From Chloroflexota bacterium (GTDB lineage: Bacteria > Chloroflexota > Dehalococcoidia > UBA2979), in the NCBI GenBank assembly GCA_009837285.1, contig VXTU01000044.1:1-41244 (forward strand): a DNA stretch of 41,244 nucleotides. Reading direction: 5' to 3'. This document shows, one piece after another, positions 1-8,910 of the stretch; within the stretch, counting starts at the first letter, position 1, and each line of letters opens with the position of its first letter. Both the position numbers and the translations under genes were made by a program. The notes under the pieces were generated by a model. That model saw only the letters and a program-made list of their open reading frames with translations, had not been told where the DNA came from and did no database searches.

Positions 1-1245
1 TTCATTGACGTCGTTGACGTTGATGGTCACCTTGATGCTGTCGTCAAATATGCTGTCGGCGCCTCCGGCGGGGTCCTTGCTGTCGCGAACGTAGAGCGGC
101 ACGACGTAGGAGGATGTCGCCTCGAAGTCCAGGGGCGCGAATGTTGAGAACTGACCGGTGTTCGTGCCGACGCTGAACAGTAACAGGACATTCGAGGGCA
201 GCGAGTAGGTCAGCGTGTCGCTGGTGTCATCGTCTGCGGCGGCGACCGGGTCCCCGAAGGCGGTCATAATCGGCGTGTTCTCGTCAACGGAGATTGTGAT
301 CGTTTCGCTCGAGAACTCCGGCCGGTCGTTGGTCGCGCCGGTGTGGTTGGTGACCGGCCTGTTCGTCTCGGCCACCGCATCGTTGCCCGCCAGGTCCTTC
401 ACCGGGTTTGTTCCCTTTGTGTAGTCCAACGCCACCGTGTCGCCGCTTGCGGCGCCGGTCGAGAGCGTGAGCGCCACCTCCGCGCCGCGCACGACGACGC
501 TCGACGGGGTGTAGTCCGTGCCACCGATGTCCACCGTGTAGTCGCTCGCTGCGGGGGTGGAGCTCTCGTCCAGGAGCTCGTCGTAGATGATCACCAGGGA
601 CGTTCCGTCCACGTTCGCCACCTGCAGTGACGGGGGGGTGACATCGAAGTTCTGCCGGACGGACCGCTCACCTTGCTGCGGCGCCTGCTCGGTGGAGGTC
701 GCCTCGGGTTGCTGCGGAGTCAGCTCGGGCGTGGGCTCGGGGGTGGTGGCCTCGGGCAGCGTGATGTCCGTCCGGCCCGACCTCGCCCCCTGGTCGTTCG
801 AGCGGATCCGGTAGCGGTAGTGCTCGCCGGCGTTCACGTCGTCGTCGGTGTAGGTCAGCGTCAAGCCGTCGACGGTGGCGATGTGGGTCATGCGCGCGCC
901 CTGGACGTCCATGTCGCGGCGGTAGACGGCGTACTCGTCGGGCGTGCAGTCGGGCGAGGCCTCCCAGGTCAGCACGACGGCCGAGCCGTCGTCGCTCAGC
1001 TCACTCGTCAGGTTCGTGGGCGGCACCTCGCACGCGGCGTCCGCGCTGACGCCCTGCGTGCGCACGAGCAGCACCGCCAGCAACACGAGCAGGGCCGAGA
1101 CCGGGGTGAGCAGGCGGAACGCGCTCCCGCCGCCGCGGAAGCCGCGCGCAAGCGCCCACGGGGCGCGCACGCGCGACGGGGCGAGCCGCGCGGCGAACCC
1201 GCGCGCGAGGGACGGGAGATGTGTCCAGGCCGCACGGTGCTTCAT
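1..1245 (-). CDS. Secreted surface protein with FN3, Ig-like and cadherin-like modules (3' end cut by window edge)
   Basis: About 415 codons are visible, and the gene continues past position 1. The ATG at 1245 (MKHRAAWTHL) opens a basic leader followed by a hydrophobic stretch (LLTPVSALLVLLAVLLV, about residues 43-60), so it is an exported or membrane-anchored protein. After it comes a fibronectin type III module (about 70-155, with TNLTSELSDDGSAVVLTWEA and YRYRIRSND), then a Thr/Pro/Glu/Gln-rich linker (about 155-195). Next is a SwmB/Ig-like module (VANVDGTSLVIIYDE, later VKDLAGNDAVAETN), then a cadherin-like module ending in VTINVNDVNE at the window edge. No enzymatic domain is visible. The role is probably adhesion or cell-surface display; that is inference from architecture. 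It is transcribed divergently from the sensor kinase. A GTG ten nucleotides or so further upstream is possible, but the ATG is preferred. Confidence 0.8.
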   Translation of the reverse strand, partial: MKHRAAWTHLPSLARGFAARLAPSRVRAPWALARGFRGGGSAFRLLTPVSALLVLLAVLLVRTQGVSADAACEVPPTNLTSELSDDGSAVVLTWEASPDCTPDEYAVYRRDMDVQGARMTHIATVDGLTLTYTDDDVNAGEHYRYRIRSNDQGARSGRTDITLPEATTPEPTPELTPQQPEATSTEQAPQQGERSVRQNFDVTPPSLQVANVDGTSLVIIYDELLDESSTPAASDYTVDIGGTDYTPSSVVVRGAEVALTLSTGAASGDTVALDYTKGTNPVKDLAGNDAVAETNRPVTNHTGATNDRPEFSSETITISVDENTPIMTAFGDPVAAADDDTSDTLTYSLPSNVLLLFSVGTNTGQFSTFAPLDFEATSSYVVPLYVRDSKDPAGGADSIFDDSIKVTINVNDVNE

Positions 1246-1310
1246 CCGGGGGCGCACGGAGGGCCACGCTGAGGGGACGCTCCGGCGAAGGTAACTTTCG
1301 TCCGCGGCGG

Positions 1311-1329
1311 TCGTTTCGATGCGAAACGA
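1311..1329. promoter_or_regulatory. Perfect 8-bp inverted repeat between divergent genes
   Basis: The arms TCGTTTCG (1311-1318) and CGAAACGA (1322-1329) are exact reverse complements separated by ATG. They lie in the 200-nt divergent region between the surface-protein gene (start 1245) and the sensor-regulator gene (start 1446). Position and symmetry suit a dimeric regulator operator, possibly for the neighbouring winged-helix protein. That assignment is inference. The flanking stretch 1330-1410 is noticeably more A/T-rich than the genes and may hold the promoters. Confidence 0.45.
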
Positions 1330-1445
1330 TAGCCGACCACACACGTAGAGATGTGAGAGAGATATGAAATAGCGCGCCAGATACGTGAGATATCTGTTAG
1401 TGTTTTGTGACGGCGCTCACCAACGGCCGATCGTCAGGGGTAGTC

Positions 1446-3854
1446 ATGGTTCAGGAAGACACGCCGGAAGGGCTCGAAACCCAGACCCTGCGCGAACGCC
1501 TCTCCAGGCTGAGCGAGGCCAGCGTGCGCATCAACGAGAGCCTCGACTTCAACGTCGTGCTCCAGGAGACCATCGACAACGCGCGGCGCCTGACCAATGC
1601 CCGTTACGGCGTGATCGCGACGACGGATGAAGCCGGCGGCCTGGATGCGCTCCTCACCTCCGGCACCACAGACGAGCAGCACGACACGCTAATCACACTG
1701 CCGGGCGGGATGGCGATCTTCGATCACTTCAGCACGCTCGCGGGGCCTCTCCGGGTGGAGGACTACCGCGAATACGCGGAGTCGGTCGGACTGGACGGCG
1801 AACTGCCGATGACCGTGTTCTCGGGCATGGCCGCGCCGATGAGACATCGGGACGAACTGGTGGGGATTATCTGGCTGGGCCATGACCAGTCGGACCAGCG
1901 GTTCAGCGACGAGGATGCCGAGACGCTGGTCATGTTCGCCTCGCAGGCGGCGCTGGTCATCGCCAACGCCCGGCAGCACCGCGATGTACAGCGGGCCCGA
2001 GGGGACCTCGAGACCCTGGTCAATACCGCCCCGGTAGCCGTCGTCGTCGTCGACGCAACGACGGGAGCGTTGGTGTCGGTCAACCAGGAGGCGAAACGGC
2101 TCGTCGAGATCCTCACTCCGGGTCAGCCGCCCGCGGAACTCCTCACGGCGTTGACCGTGCGACGGGCGGATGGGCGCGAGGTGTCTCTGCGCGACTTCCC
2201 GCTGGAGGAGGCGCTCTGGCGCGGCGAGACGGTACGAGGCGAGGAAGTCACCCTCACGATGGGCGAGGAGCGCTCGCTGACGGCCCTGCTCAACGCCACT
2301 CCCATCCGTGCGGAGAACGGAGAATTGGAGCGGTACGTCGCCACCGTGCAGGACATGACGCCACTGAAGGAACTCGAGCGGCTCCGGGCCGAGTTCCTCG
2401 CCATGGTGAGCCACGAACTGCGCGCTCCCCTGACCTCCGTCAAGGGCTCGATCGCCACCCTGTTGAACCCCTCGAGCCCCCTCAACCCGGGCGAGATCGT
2501 CCAGTTCCACCGGATCATCGACTCACAGACCGACCAGATGCGAGAGCTGATAGCAGACCTGCTGGATGTCGCGCGTATCGACACCGGCACGCTCAGCGTC
2601 GCTCCGGAACCCACGGACCTCGCGACGCTGGTCGGCGAGGCCAGGGAGGCCTTCCAGAGCGGCGGCGGTCAGCACACGCTGCTCGTTGACCTCGATCCTG
2701 AGTTGCCCCTGGTCATGGCCGACAGGCTGCGCATGGTCCAGGTGCTGAACAACCTGCTGTTCAACGCGGCGAGGCACTCGCAGGAGACGTCTCCCATCCG
2801 GGTGTTCGTCGAGCGCGGAGAGATCCAGGTCACGGTCACGGTCGCCGACGAGGGGAGCGGCGTGCCCGCCGACCGGATGTCGAGCCTGTTCCGGAAGTTC
2901 TCGGGCATCACTGCCGAGGACCGGGACCGCGACTTTGCGCGGACGGGCCTCGGCCTGGCTATCTGCAAGGGGATCGTCGAGGCCCACGGCGGCCGCATCT
3001 GGGCGGAGAGCGACGGTCCGGGGACCGGCGCCCGCTTCTCCTTCACCATCCCGACGGTGGGAACGGTCGAGGCCTCCTCGCCGGCCCAGGTCGCCCAGCC
3101 AGCCACCCACTCCGCTCGAGCGCAGGAGCAGGAGCGGGTGCGCGTGCTCGCCGTGGACGACGACCCCGAGGCGCTCCGCTATATCCGAGCCGCGCTCACC
3201 CAGTCCGGCTACGAGCCGATCGTGACGACCGAACCCCAGGACGTACTCGCGCTCGTGCAGGACGAACGGCCGCACCTGGCGTTGCTCGACCTGCGCCTCC
3301 CCGGGACCGACGGCATCGAGCTGATGGCGGAAATCACCGCGATGGTGGACGTGCCCGTCATCTTCATCTCGGCATACGGACAGGACGAGCTCATCGCCCG
3401 GGCCTTCGAAGAGGGCGCCGAAGACTACGTGGTGAAACCCTTCTCAGCCACGGAGCTAGGCGCGAGGATCAAGGCGGCGCTGCGGAGGCGGGCGGTGTCC
3501 GAGCCCGCGGAGCCGTACGTGATGGGCGACCTCGTCATCGATTTCAACGAACGGCGGGTGGTCCTTGCCGGTGAGCTGGTCCCGTTGACCCCCATCGAGT
3601 ACCGGACGCTCGTCGAGCTCTCGGCGAACGCGGGCCGCGTGGTAAGCCATGAACAGCTACTACGGCGGGTGTGGGGCCTGCAGGCCGGCGACGACGTCCG
3701 GCCCATGCGCACGGCAATCAACAGCATCCGACGAAAACTCGGTGACGACGCCGCGAATCCCACGTACATCTTCACGGAGGCCCGTGTCGGCTACCGGATG
3801 GGGAGACCCGAGCCTCGCGGCGGGAGTGAGGAGAGGACGCCTTCGACACCGTAG
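1446..3854 (+). CDS. Hybrid histidine kinase / response regulator with C-terminal winged-helix DNA-binding domain
   Basis: A single 802-residue polypeptide that could sense, phosphorelay and bind DNA. Order: GAF-like domain (about 15-175), PAS-like domain (about 190-310), HisKA with H-box VSHELRAP (His323), HATPase (N-box NNLLFNAARHS, G1 VADEGSGVP, G2 TGLGLAI near 500), receiver (acidic DDDP, phosphoacceptor Asp615 in LALLDLRLPG, Lys664 in VVKPFS), and an OmpR/PhoB-type winged helix (about 690-785). No transmembrane segment is seen, so it is probably cytoplasmic. I chose the ATG at 1446 because AGGGG (1436-1440) sits 5 nt before it; an in-frame GTG at 1407 lacks a good ribosome site. Targets are unknown; the neighbouring genes and the palindrome at 1311-1329 are candidates. 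Its last 140 or so bases (3673-3816) recur at 28554-28699. Confidence 0.92.
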   Translation: MVQEDTPEGLETQTLRERLSRLSEASVRINESLDFNVVLQETIDNARRLTNARYGVIATTDEAGGLDALLTSGTTDEQHDTLITLPGGMAIFDHFSTLAGPLRVEDYREYAESVGLDGELPMTVFSGMAAPMRHRDELVGIIWLGHDQSDQRFSDEDAETLVMFASQAALVIANARQHRDVQRARGDLETLVNTAPVAVVVVDATTGALVSVNQEAKRLVEILTPGQPPAELLTALTVRRADGREVSLRDFPLEEALWRGETVRGEEVTLTMGEERSLTALLNATPIRAENGELERYVATVQDMTPLKELERLRAEFLAMVSHELRAPLTSVKGSIATLLNPSSPLNPGEIVQFHRIIDSQTDQMRELIADLLDVARIDTGTLSVAPEPTDLATLVGEAREAFQSGGGQHTLLVDLDPELPLVMADRLRMVQVLNNLLFNAARHSQETSPIRVFVERGEIQVTVTVADEGSGVPADRMSSLFRKFSGITAEDRDRDFARTGLGLAICKGIVEAHGGRIWAESDGPGTGARFSFTIPTVGTVEASSPAQVAQPATHSARAQEQERVRVLAVDDDPEALRYIRAALTQSGYEPIVTTEPQDVLALVQDERPHLALLDLRLPGTDGIELMAEITAMVDVPVIFISAYGQDELIARAFEEGAEDYVVKPFSATELGARIKAALRRRAVSEPAEPYVMGDLVIDFNERRVVLAGELVPLTPIEYRTLVELSANAGRVVSHEQLLRRVWGLQAGDDVRPMRTAINSIRRKLGDDAANPTYIFTEARVGYRMGRPEPRGGSEERTPSTP

Positions 3855-3893
3855 CTTGCCTGTCGCCCTGGCTACCCCTGCACGAACATGGCG

Positions 3894-3959
3894 GTCACTG
3901 ATGGCAATGCCGTCGCCGTCGGCATCACCGCTCTGCACGGCGTAGTCGAGTGCGGCGCG
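3894..3959 (-). other. Possible remnant of a surface-protein repeat in a 158-nt intergenic region
   Basis: Between the kinase stop and the CoA-transferase start, the minus strand reads LRAALDYAVQSGDADGDGIA, which looks like the Asp/Gly-rich repeat of secreted Chloroflexota-type proteins. There is an upstream in-frame stop, no start codon in reach and no continuation on either side. It may be a small relic or chance. The rest of 3855-4012 shows nothing else. Confidence 0.22.
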
Positions 3960-4012
3960 TAGCCGTACGTGTACCTATGCTGGCCGCGTCCTGGGACCCG
4001 CCGGAGCACGGC

Positions 4013-5272
4013 ATGACGCTCGACTTCGCACCTTCTCGGCTGCTGTCCCCGTACCGGGTGCTGGACCTGACCGACGAGACCGCGCTGCTGGCAGGGCGCA
4101 TCCTCGCCGACCTCGGCGCGGACGTGGTCCAGATCGAGCCGACAGCCGGCAGCAGCGCGAGGCGGGTGCCGCCGCTCGCCGCCGACGACGTCCCTGAGCC
4201 GGACCGCTCCCTCTACTGGAGCTCATACGCCGCAAACAAGCGCGGCGCCGCTATCGACATCACGCATCCTGCCGGCCGGGACCTGCTGCTGCGTCTGGTC
4301 GCCACGGCGGACTTCCTCATCGAGTCGGCCCCTCCGGGCGAGATGGCGCGCCTCGGCCTCGGATACGAGGCGCTTGCCGGCGCGAACCCGGCGCTGGTCC
4401 ACGTGTCGGTGACGCCGTTCGGCTCGACCGGCCCGAAGGCGCACTGGGCCTCGACGGACATCACGCTCTGGGGCTCGGGTGGCCCGCTGTTGCCGCAGCG
4501 CGACGAGGGCCGCCCACCCGTACGGATCGCCGCGCCGCAGGCCTACCGCCACGCCGCAGCCGACGCCGCGGGAGGTGCGCTGATCGCGCACTTCGCGCGG
4601 GTACGCGACGGGAAGGGCCAGCACGTCGACATCTCCGTGCAGCAGTCGGTGATGGAGGCCACGCTCTCGCGCGTGCTCTCGTCGCTGATCGGCGATGTGG
4701 ACACCCTCGCGGCGGGTGGTGTGGCTCTGCCGCTCCCGACCAAATGGGAGGTGAGCGACGGCTACGTCTCGCTCACCGTGGCGATGGGCACGACGACCGG
4801 GCACTTCTCGAACAACCTCATGCAGTGGATCCACGAAGAGGGCCACTGCTCCGATGAGATTGCAGCGATCGACTGGCGCGGGATGCAGCGCCCGACGGGC
4901 GATGGCGAGGTCGCCCCGGAGCTCCTCGCGGAGGTCGAAGGGGTGATCCGGGCATTCCTCGCCGACAAGACCAAGTCGGAGCTGATGGACGCTGCCGTCC
5001 AGCGCAAGCTCATGGTCACGCCGGTCTTCACCATCGAGGAGATCGCGGCGAGCAAGCACCTGCAGGCGCGGGACTTCTGGCAGGCGCCGCCTGACTCACC
5101 GCTGCCCGGCACGCGCCTTCCCTCGTTCCCGGCGAAGGTCGACGGCGCCACGCTGCCGGTCGGCCGGCCCGCTCCCCGGCTCGGGCAGCACACACGCGAA
5201 GTCCTCGTCGACGAGCTCGGAGTCGACGCTCGGGAGTACGAGCGCCTCCTGCGCGACGGGGTGGTCCGGTGA
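4013..5272 (+). CDS. CaiB/BaiF family III CoA-transferase, first of a coupled pair
   Basis: Predicted to move CoA between carboxylic acids through a covalent aspartyl-CoA intermediate. Family hallmarks: the N-terminal YRVLDLTDETALLAGRILAD followed by LGADVVQIEP, a likely catalytic Asp184 in AADAAGG just before the R-DGKGQHVDIS stretch, and the C-terminal RLGQHTREVL motif. The length of 419 residues is normal. The ATG at 4013 is preferred because GGAG (4003-4006) precedes it at 6 nt and the conserved core starts soon after; an in-frame ATG at 3977 and a GTG at 3950 lack support. The stop overlaps the next gene's GTG by four bases, so the two products are probably made in equal amounts and may form a heteromer, as in BbsEF or SmtAB. 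The substrate cannot be read from sequence. Confidence 0.9.
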   Translation: MTLDFAPSRLLSPYRVLDLTDETALLAGRILADLGADVVQIEPTAGSSARRVPPLAADDVPEPDRSLYWSSYAANKRGAAIDITHPAGRDLLLRLVATADFLIESAPPGEMARLGLGYEALAGANPALVHVSVTPFGSTGPKAHWASTDITLWGSGGPLLPQRDEGRPPVRIAAPQAYRHAAADAAGGALIAHFARVRDGKGQHVDISVQQSVMEATLSRVLSSLIGDVDTLAAGGVALPLPTKWEVSDGYVSLTVAMGTTTGHFSNNLMQWIHEEGHCSDEIAAIDWRGMQRPTGDGEVAPELLAEVEGVIRAFLADKTKSELMDAAVQRKLMVTPVFTIEEIAASKHLQARDFWQAPPDSPLPGTRLPSFPAKVDGATLPVGRPAPRLGQHTREVLVDELGVDAREYERLLRDGVVR

Positions 5273-6495
5273 GCGCGCGCATCCTCGAGGACCTGAAGGT
5301 CGTCGACCTCACGTGGGTCGTCGCCGGGCCTCGCGTGAGTCGGGCGCTGGCCGACTACGGGGCGGTGGTCATGCACGTCGAGTCATCGCGACGCATCGAG
5401 ACGGCGCGCGTGGCAGGCCCGTTCCAGGACGGGGTGTTCGGCCCCGAGCACTCGCTGATGTACGGGAACGGCAACGCCGGGAAGCTGGGCGTCACGCTCG
5501 ACCTGGCTCGAGAGGAGGCGCGGGGAGTCATGCGCGACCTCCTCCGCTGGGGCGACGTCTTCATCGAGTCGTTCACCCCCGGGGTCGTGGGGCGGTGGGG
5601 GCTGTCCTACGAGGACGTCTCGGCGCTCAATCCGGCGATCATCATGGTGAGCACCTGCCTGATGGGCCAGTACGGCCCGTTCGCGTCGTACGCCGGGTAC
5701 GGGACCGCCGGGGCGGGCATGTCGGGCTTCCAGAACCTCGCGGGCTGGCCCGGCCGTCCGCCGATCGGCCCGTTCGGGCCGTACACCGACTACGTGGGTC
5801 CGCGCTTCGCCCTGCCGCTGCTGCTCGCCGCGCTCGACCACCGGCGCAGGACGGGCGAGGGCTGCTACATCGACCACTCGCAGTCGGAGTCCGGCCAGTT
5901 CTTCCTCGCCCCCGAGTTCGCGGACTACTTCGCGACGGGGCGATCACTCGAATACAGCGGCAACCGTGACAGCGAGATGGCGCCGCACGGCGCGTACCCG
6001 TGCCGCTCCGACGACGGAGCCTCGGCCGCCTGGGTCGCCATCGCCATCCGCAACGACGACGAGTGGACTCGCTTCGCGAGGCTCATCGGGGGCGCCGAGC
6101 TCGCAGGCGAGCCTCGATACGCCGAGGCGTCGCAACGCCTGGAACTGGCGGCCGAACTCGATGAGATCGTCGCGGAATGGACGCAGGCACGCACGGCCGA
6201 GGCCATCGAGACCACGCTGCAGGACGCCGGCATCCCGGTACATCGCGCATCGAACGCCTCGGACCTCGCCGCGGACCCACAGCTCGCCCACCGAGGCCAC
6301 TTCATCGAGCTCGAGCACCCGCTCCACGGCACGACGCACGTGGAGAACTCGCGCTTCACGCTGTCGCGCACGCCCGCCCAGGTCGAGCGCGTGGCGCCGA
6401 CCCTCGGTCGCGACCAGGAGCTCGTGCTGCGCGAGATCCTCCAGTACCCGGAGCCACACATCGAGGAGCTCTTGCTGTCCGGCGCGCTTGAGTAG
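5269..6495 (+). CDS. CaiB/BaiF family III CoA-transferase, second of a coupled pair
   Basis: 408 residues, GTG start inside the four-base GTGA overlap with the preceding stop, indicating translational coupling. The N-terminus carries LKVVDLTWVVAGPRVSRALA and ADYGAVVMHVES. The likely catalytic Asp174 lies in YTDYVGPRFA ahead of HRRRTGEGCYIDHSQSESG. The C-terminal half has the usual ELDEIVAEWTQ and TLGRDQELV stretches. Both members of the pair keep the catalytic Asp, so neither looks like a dead scaffold. Known two-gene systems of this family activate an organic acid with a CoA donor from central metabolism; which acid is used here is unknown. The gene converges on the B12 importer operon. Confidence 0.9.
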   Translation: MSARILEDLKVVDLTWVVAGPRVSRALADYGAVVMHVESSRRIETARVAGPFQDGVFGPEHSLMYGNGNAGKLGVTLDLAREEARGVMRDLLRWGDVFIESFTPGVVGRWGLSYEDVSALNPAIIMVSTCLMGQYGPFASYAGYGTAGAGMSGFQNLAGWPGRPPIGPFGPYTDYVGPRFALPLLLAALDHRRRTGEGCYIDHSQSESGQFFLAPEFADYFATGRSLEYSGNRDSEMAPHGAYPCRSDDGASAAWVAIAIRNDDEWTRFARLIGGAELAGEPRYAEASQRLELAAELDEIVAEWTQARTAEAIETTLQDAGIPVHRASNASDLAADPQLAHRGHFIELEHPLHGTTHVENSRFTLSRTPAQVERVAPTLGRDQELVLREILQYPEPHIEELLLSGALE

Positions 6496-6566
6496 GTCGC
6501 GGGGGTGCGGCCGGTCGCCGGACTACCTCACGGGGAAGCGAGGGTTCAACTCGGGTGTGCCCTTGG

Positions 6567-6656
6567 ACCCACGACAGTGGGTGACGAATGCTGACAGCGA
6601 AGACCTCCACTCGCTCACCTCGACAACCGATTCGGGTAGTTGGAGTCGGCGACTCC
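6567..6656. terminator. Two perfect hairpins between convergent genes
   Basis: The 277-nt convergent gap 6496-6772 has no gene. ACCCAC (6567-6572) pairs with GTGGGT (6577-6582) across a 4-nt loop, and GGAGTC (6642-6647) pairs with GACTCC (6651-6656) across 3 nt. Neither is followed by a T-run, so this is a weak or Rho-assisted terminator candidate for either strand. Confidence 0.35.
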
Positions 6657-6772
6657 GCGTGGATAGCGTCGCTCACGTGATGTCGCGTGGGGTGGCTCGC
6701 GGCGGCCTCCAGCTCTCGCTGGGTCCCGCGAGGCAGGGAGTAGGTACGGCTCTCCCTCGGCGCGACCGGACC

Positions 6773-7669
6773 TCAGCCGACCGCCCCGGCCGGCTCATCG
6801 CGTTCTCCGCCGACTCGCGCGGTGGCCGGACTGTCGGCAGTCCGGCCGACCGCCCGCGGAGCGCGCCGCGCCTCGTCTGCGGGGGCGATCAGGCTGATCA
6901 TCAGCGTCCCGGTGGCCGGGTCAGGATGGACCGCGGCCGTGACGCCGAATGTCGACTCGATCGTTGCCGGCGTGAGCACCTCGGCGGGGGCGCCTTCCGT
7001 GACGACGCGCCCACGGTTCAGGAGCACCAGCCGGTCGCAGAAGCGCGCGGCCAGGTTCAGGTCGTGGATGGCCGCGACCGCCGTCAGGTGTTCGTCGACC
7101 AGCTCCTTCACCAACGTCAGGATCTTGAGTTGGTGCAGGATGTCGAGGTTCGAGGTCGGCTCGTCCAGGAGCAGGATGCGAGGCTGTTGGGCGACCGCGC
7201 GGGCGAGGAAGACCCGTTGGCGCTCGCCACCCGACAGCGTTTCGAGCGTTCGGGTTGAGAACTCATCCGTCTCGGTGAGCTCCATCGCCTCGCGCGCGAT
7301 GCGGCTGTCCGCCGTCCCCTCGACCTGGAAGCGCCCGAGGTGCGGGTAGCGGCCCATCACCACGAGTTCGAATGCAGTGAACCCCTGGGTGTAGGGCGCG
7401 ATCTGCGGGACGAGGGCGAGCGTGGTGGCGACCTCCTTCGCCGACAGCGACGCCAGGTCGGCGCCTTCCAGCCACACCGCCCCGGCCTGGTAGCGCAAAA
7501 TCCGCGAGATCGCCTTGAGCAGCGTGCTCTTGCCCGCGCCGTTCGGACCTATCAGCCCGACGAACTGCCCGCGCTCGGCGCGCAGGTCGATGCGATCGAG
7601 CAACTGCGCGGCGTCAACGGCGTAGGAGACGTCGTGCGCGTCGACAGCCGGGTTGGATGGCTCGGTCAT
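6773..7669 (-). CDS. btuD: BtuD-type ABC transporter ATPase (corrinoid/siderophore importer family)
   Basis: 298-residue cytoplasmic ATPase of the FecCD-associated family. Walker A GPNGAGKST (41-49), Q-loop in LVPQIAPYTQG, signature LSGGERQR, Walker B ILLLDEPTS and switch His in AAIHDLNLAARFCD are all present. The last 35 or so residues (Ala/Arg-rich) extend beyond the family core. It starts 6 nt after the binding-protein stop and is the last gene of the riboswitch-led run, so cobalamin or a precursor corrinoid is the likely cargo. By sequence alone the family also includes ferric-siderophore and haem importers; the B12 assignment rests on context. Confidence 0.88.
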   Translation of the reverse strand: MTEPSNPAVDAHDVSYAVDAAQLLDRIDLRAERGQFVGLIGPNGAGKSTLLKAISRILRYQAGAVWLEGADLASLSAKEVATTLALVPQIAPYTQGFTAFELVVMGRYPHLGRFQVEGTADSRIAREAMELTETDEFSTRTLETLSGGERQRVFLARAVAQQPRILLLDEPTSNLDILHQLKILTLVKELVDEHLTAVAAIHDLNLAARFCDRLVLLNRGRVVTEGAPAEVLTPATIESTFGVTAAVHPDPATGTLMISLIAPADEARRAPRAVGRTADSPATARVGGERDEPAGAVG

Positions 7670-7675
7670 ACCCGG

Positions 7676-8878
7676 TCACTCCGCCAGGCTGAACGATTCC
7701 GCGGCCGGCTCCGGGAAGTCGTCCGGCCACAGTATGCGCGCGAGGTCCTCGGCGCCGCGGACGTTCCAGAACGAGAGCGTGGTGAAGTGCCGGCTGTTGA
7801 CCACGTGCACAGCGCCGTTCTTGATCGCCGGCACCTCGGCCAGCGCCTCGGTTTCGAGCAGGCTCTGGCGGAGCTCCTCTGCGCCGAACTCCAGGGGCTG
7901 GGCGATGATGATGACCTCCGGGGCGATCGCGATCACGCCTTCCAGGCTGGTCGTCTGGTGTCCTTCGAGGCCGGCTGCCCCTGCGGCGTCGGTCCCGCCG
8001 GCTGCGAGGATGACGCCGCTCTCCGTCGAGTTGGCGCCCGCGACCCAGAGTGAGTCCGAGTACCTCGTGAGCGCCAGCACGGACGGCCGCGACTGCTTGG
8101 TGCTGGTCACGGCGGTAAGTGCCTCGAACCGCGACCTGACCTCGTGCGCAAACTCGAAGGCGCGCTCTTCCTCGCCGAGGATGTAGCCGAGCAGCACGAT
8201 GTTGTTGATGCGATCCTCGGGCGTGTTCCGCAACTCCGTCTGGATCACCGTGATGCCCGCGCGTTGCAGCGCGTCGACCGCTTCCGCGGGGAAGTACGGG
8301 CTCGTGGCGACGATGTCCGGCGTCTCGGCGAGGATGACTTCAGGGTCGCGCGAGATTTCAGCCTTGTCCTCTACCAGGTGAGCCACGTTCGAGTAGGTCG
8401 GGTTCTTCGTCGAGCTGCCCACGGCCACGAGCCGCTCATTCGGCACCAGGGCCAACACCATCTCGTCGTGACCGACGGACGCCGTGATGATGCGCGCCGG
8501 CTTCGCCGCGATGGTCACGATCCCGTTCAGCCCCTCCACCTCGCGTGGCCAGCCCGTGTTCGTGGGATCGACGATGCCGCGGACCCCCTCCAGCGACCGT
8601 GCGGCTGGGGCGGGCTCGGCGGTCTGCTCTGCCGCCGCGCCGTCCTCGTCGTCCTCCGACTGGGCGGCGGCTGCGTCGTCCGAGGCGTCGTCCTCCGTGG
8701 CCGTTGGGGTGACGGGAGTGGCGTCCGGCTCAGCCTCGGCCGTCGCCTCTTGCGTCGCGCTCCCGGCCTGGGCCGTCGGTGCCGCCGGAGGGGCGGGCTC
8801 GGGCTCGTCTGACTGGCACGCGGTCACCAACGCGGCCAGTACCAGGGTGGCGAGGAGCAGGACTCCAACCGAACGCAT
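7676..8878 (-). CDS. btuF: BtuF-type substrate-binding lipoprotein
   Basis: 400 residues. The ATG at 8878 gives a lipoprotein signal with lipobox LVTAC (Cys21) and has GGGAG upstream at about 10 nt, so it is preferred over longer readings. Residues 22-100 are an Ala/Pro/Thr/Glu/Asp-rich linker, long for the family. The rest is a TroA-like helical-backbone binding fold (RIITASVGHDEMVLALVP, PDIVATSPYFPAEAVDALQ, ITVIQTELRNTPEDRINNI, and a C-terminal WNVRGAEDLARILWPDDFP). It presumably captures corrinoid outside the membrane and hands it to the permease encoded upstream. Ferric-siderophore binding is the main alternative. Confidence 0.87.
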   Translation of the reverse strand: MRSVGVLLLATLVLAALVTACQSDEPEPAPPAAPTAQAGSATQEATAEAEPDATPVTPTATEDDASDDAAAAQSEDDEDGAAAEQTAEPAPAARSLEGVRGIVDPTNTGWPREVEGLNGIVTIAAKPARIITASVGHDEMVLALVPNERLVAVGSSTKNPTYSNVAHLVEDKAEISRDPEVILAETPDIVATSPYFPAEAVDALQRAGITVIQTELRNTPEDRINNIVLLGYILGEEERAFEFAHEVRSRFEALTAVTSTKQSRPSVLALTRYSDSLWVAGANSTESGVILAAGGTDAAGAAGLEGHQTTSLEGVIAIAPEVIIIAQPLEFGAEELRQSLLETEALAEVPAIKNGAVHVVNSRHFTTLSFWNVRGAEDLARILWPDDFPEPAAESFSLAE

Positions 8879-8910
8879 CACCAGCGGGCTCCCATCGATG
8901 CCTCGCTGCG

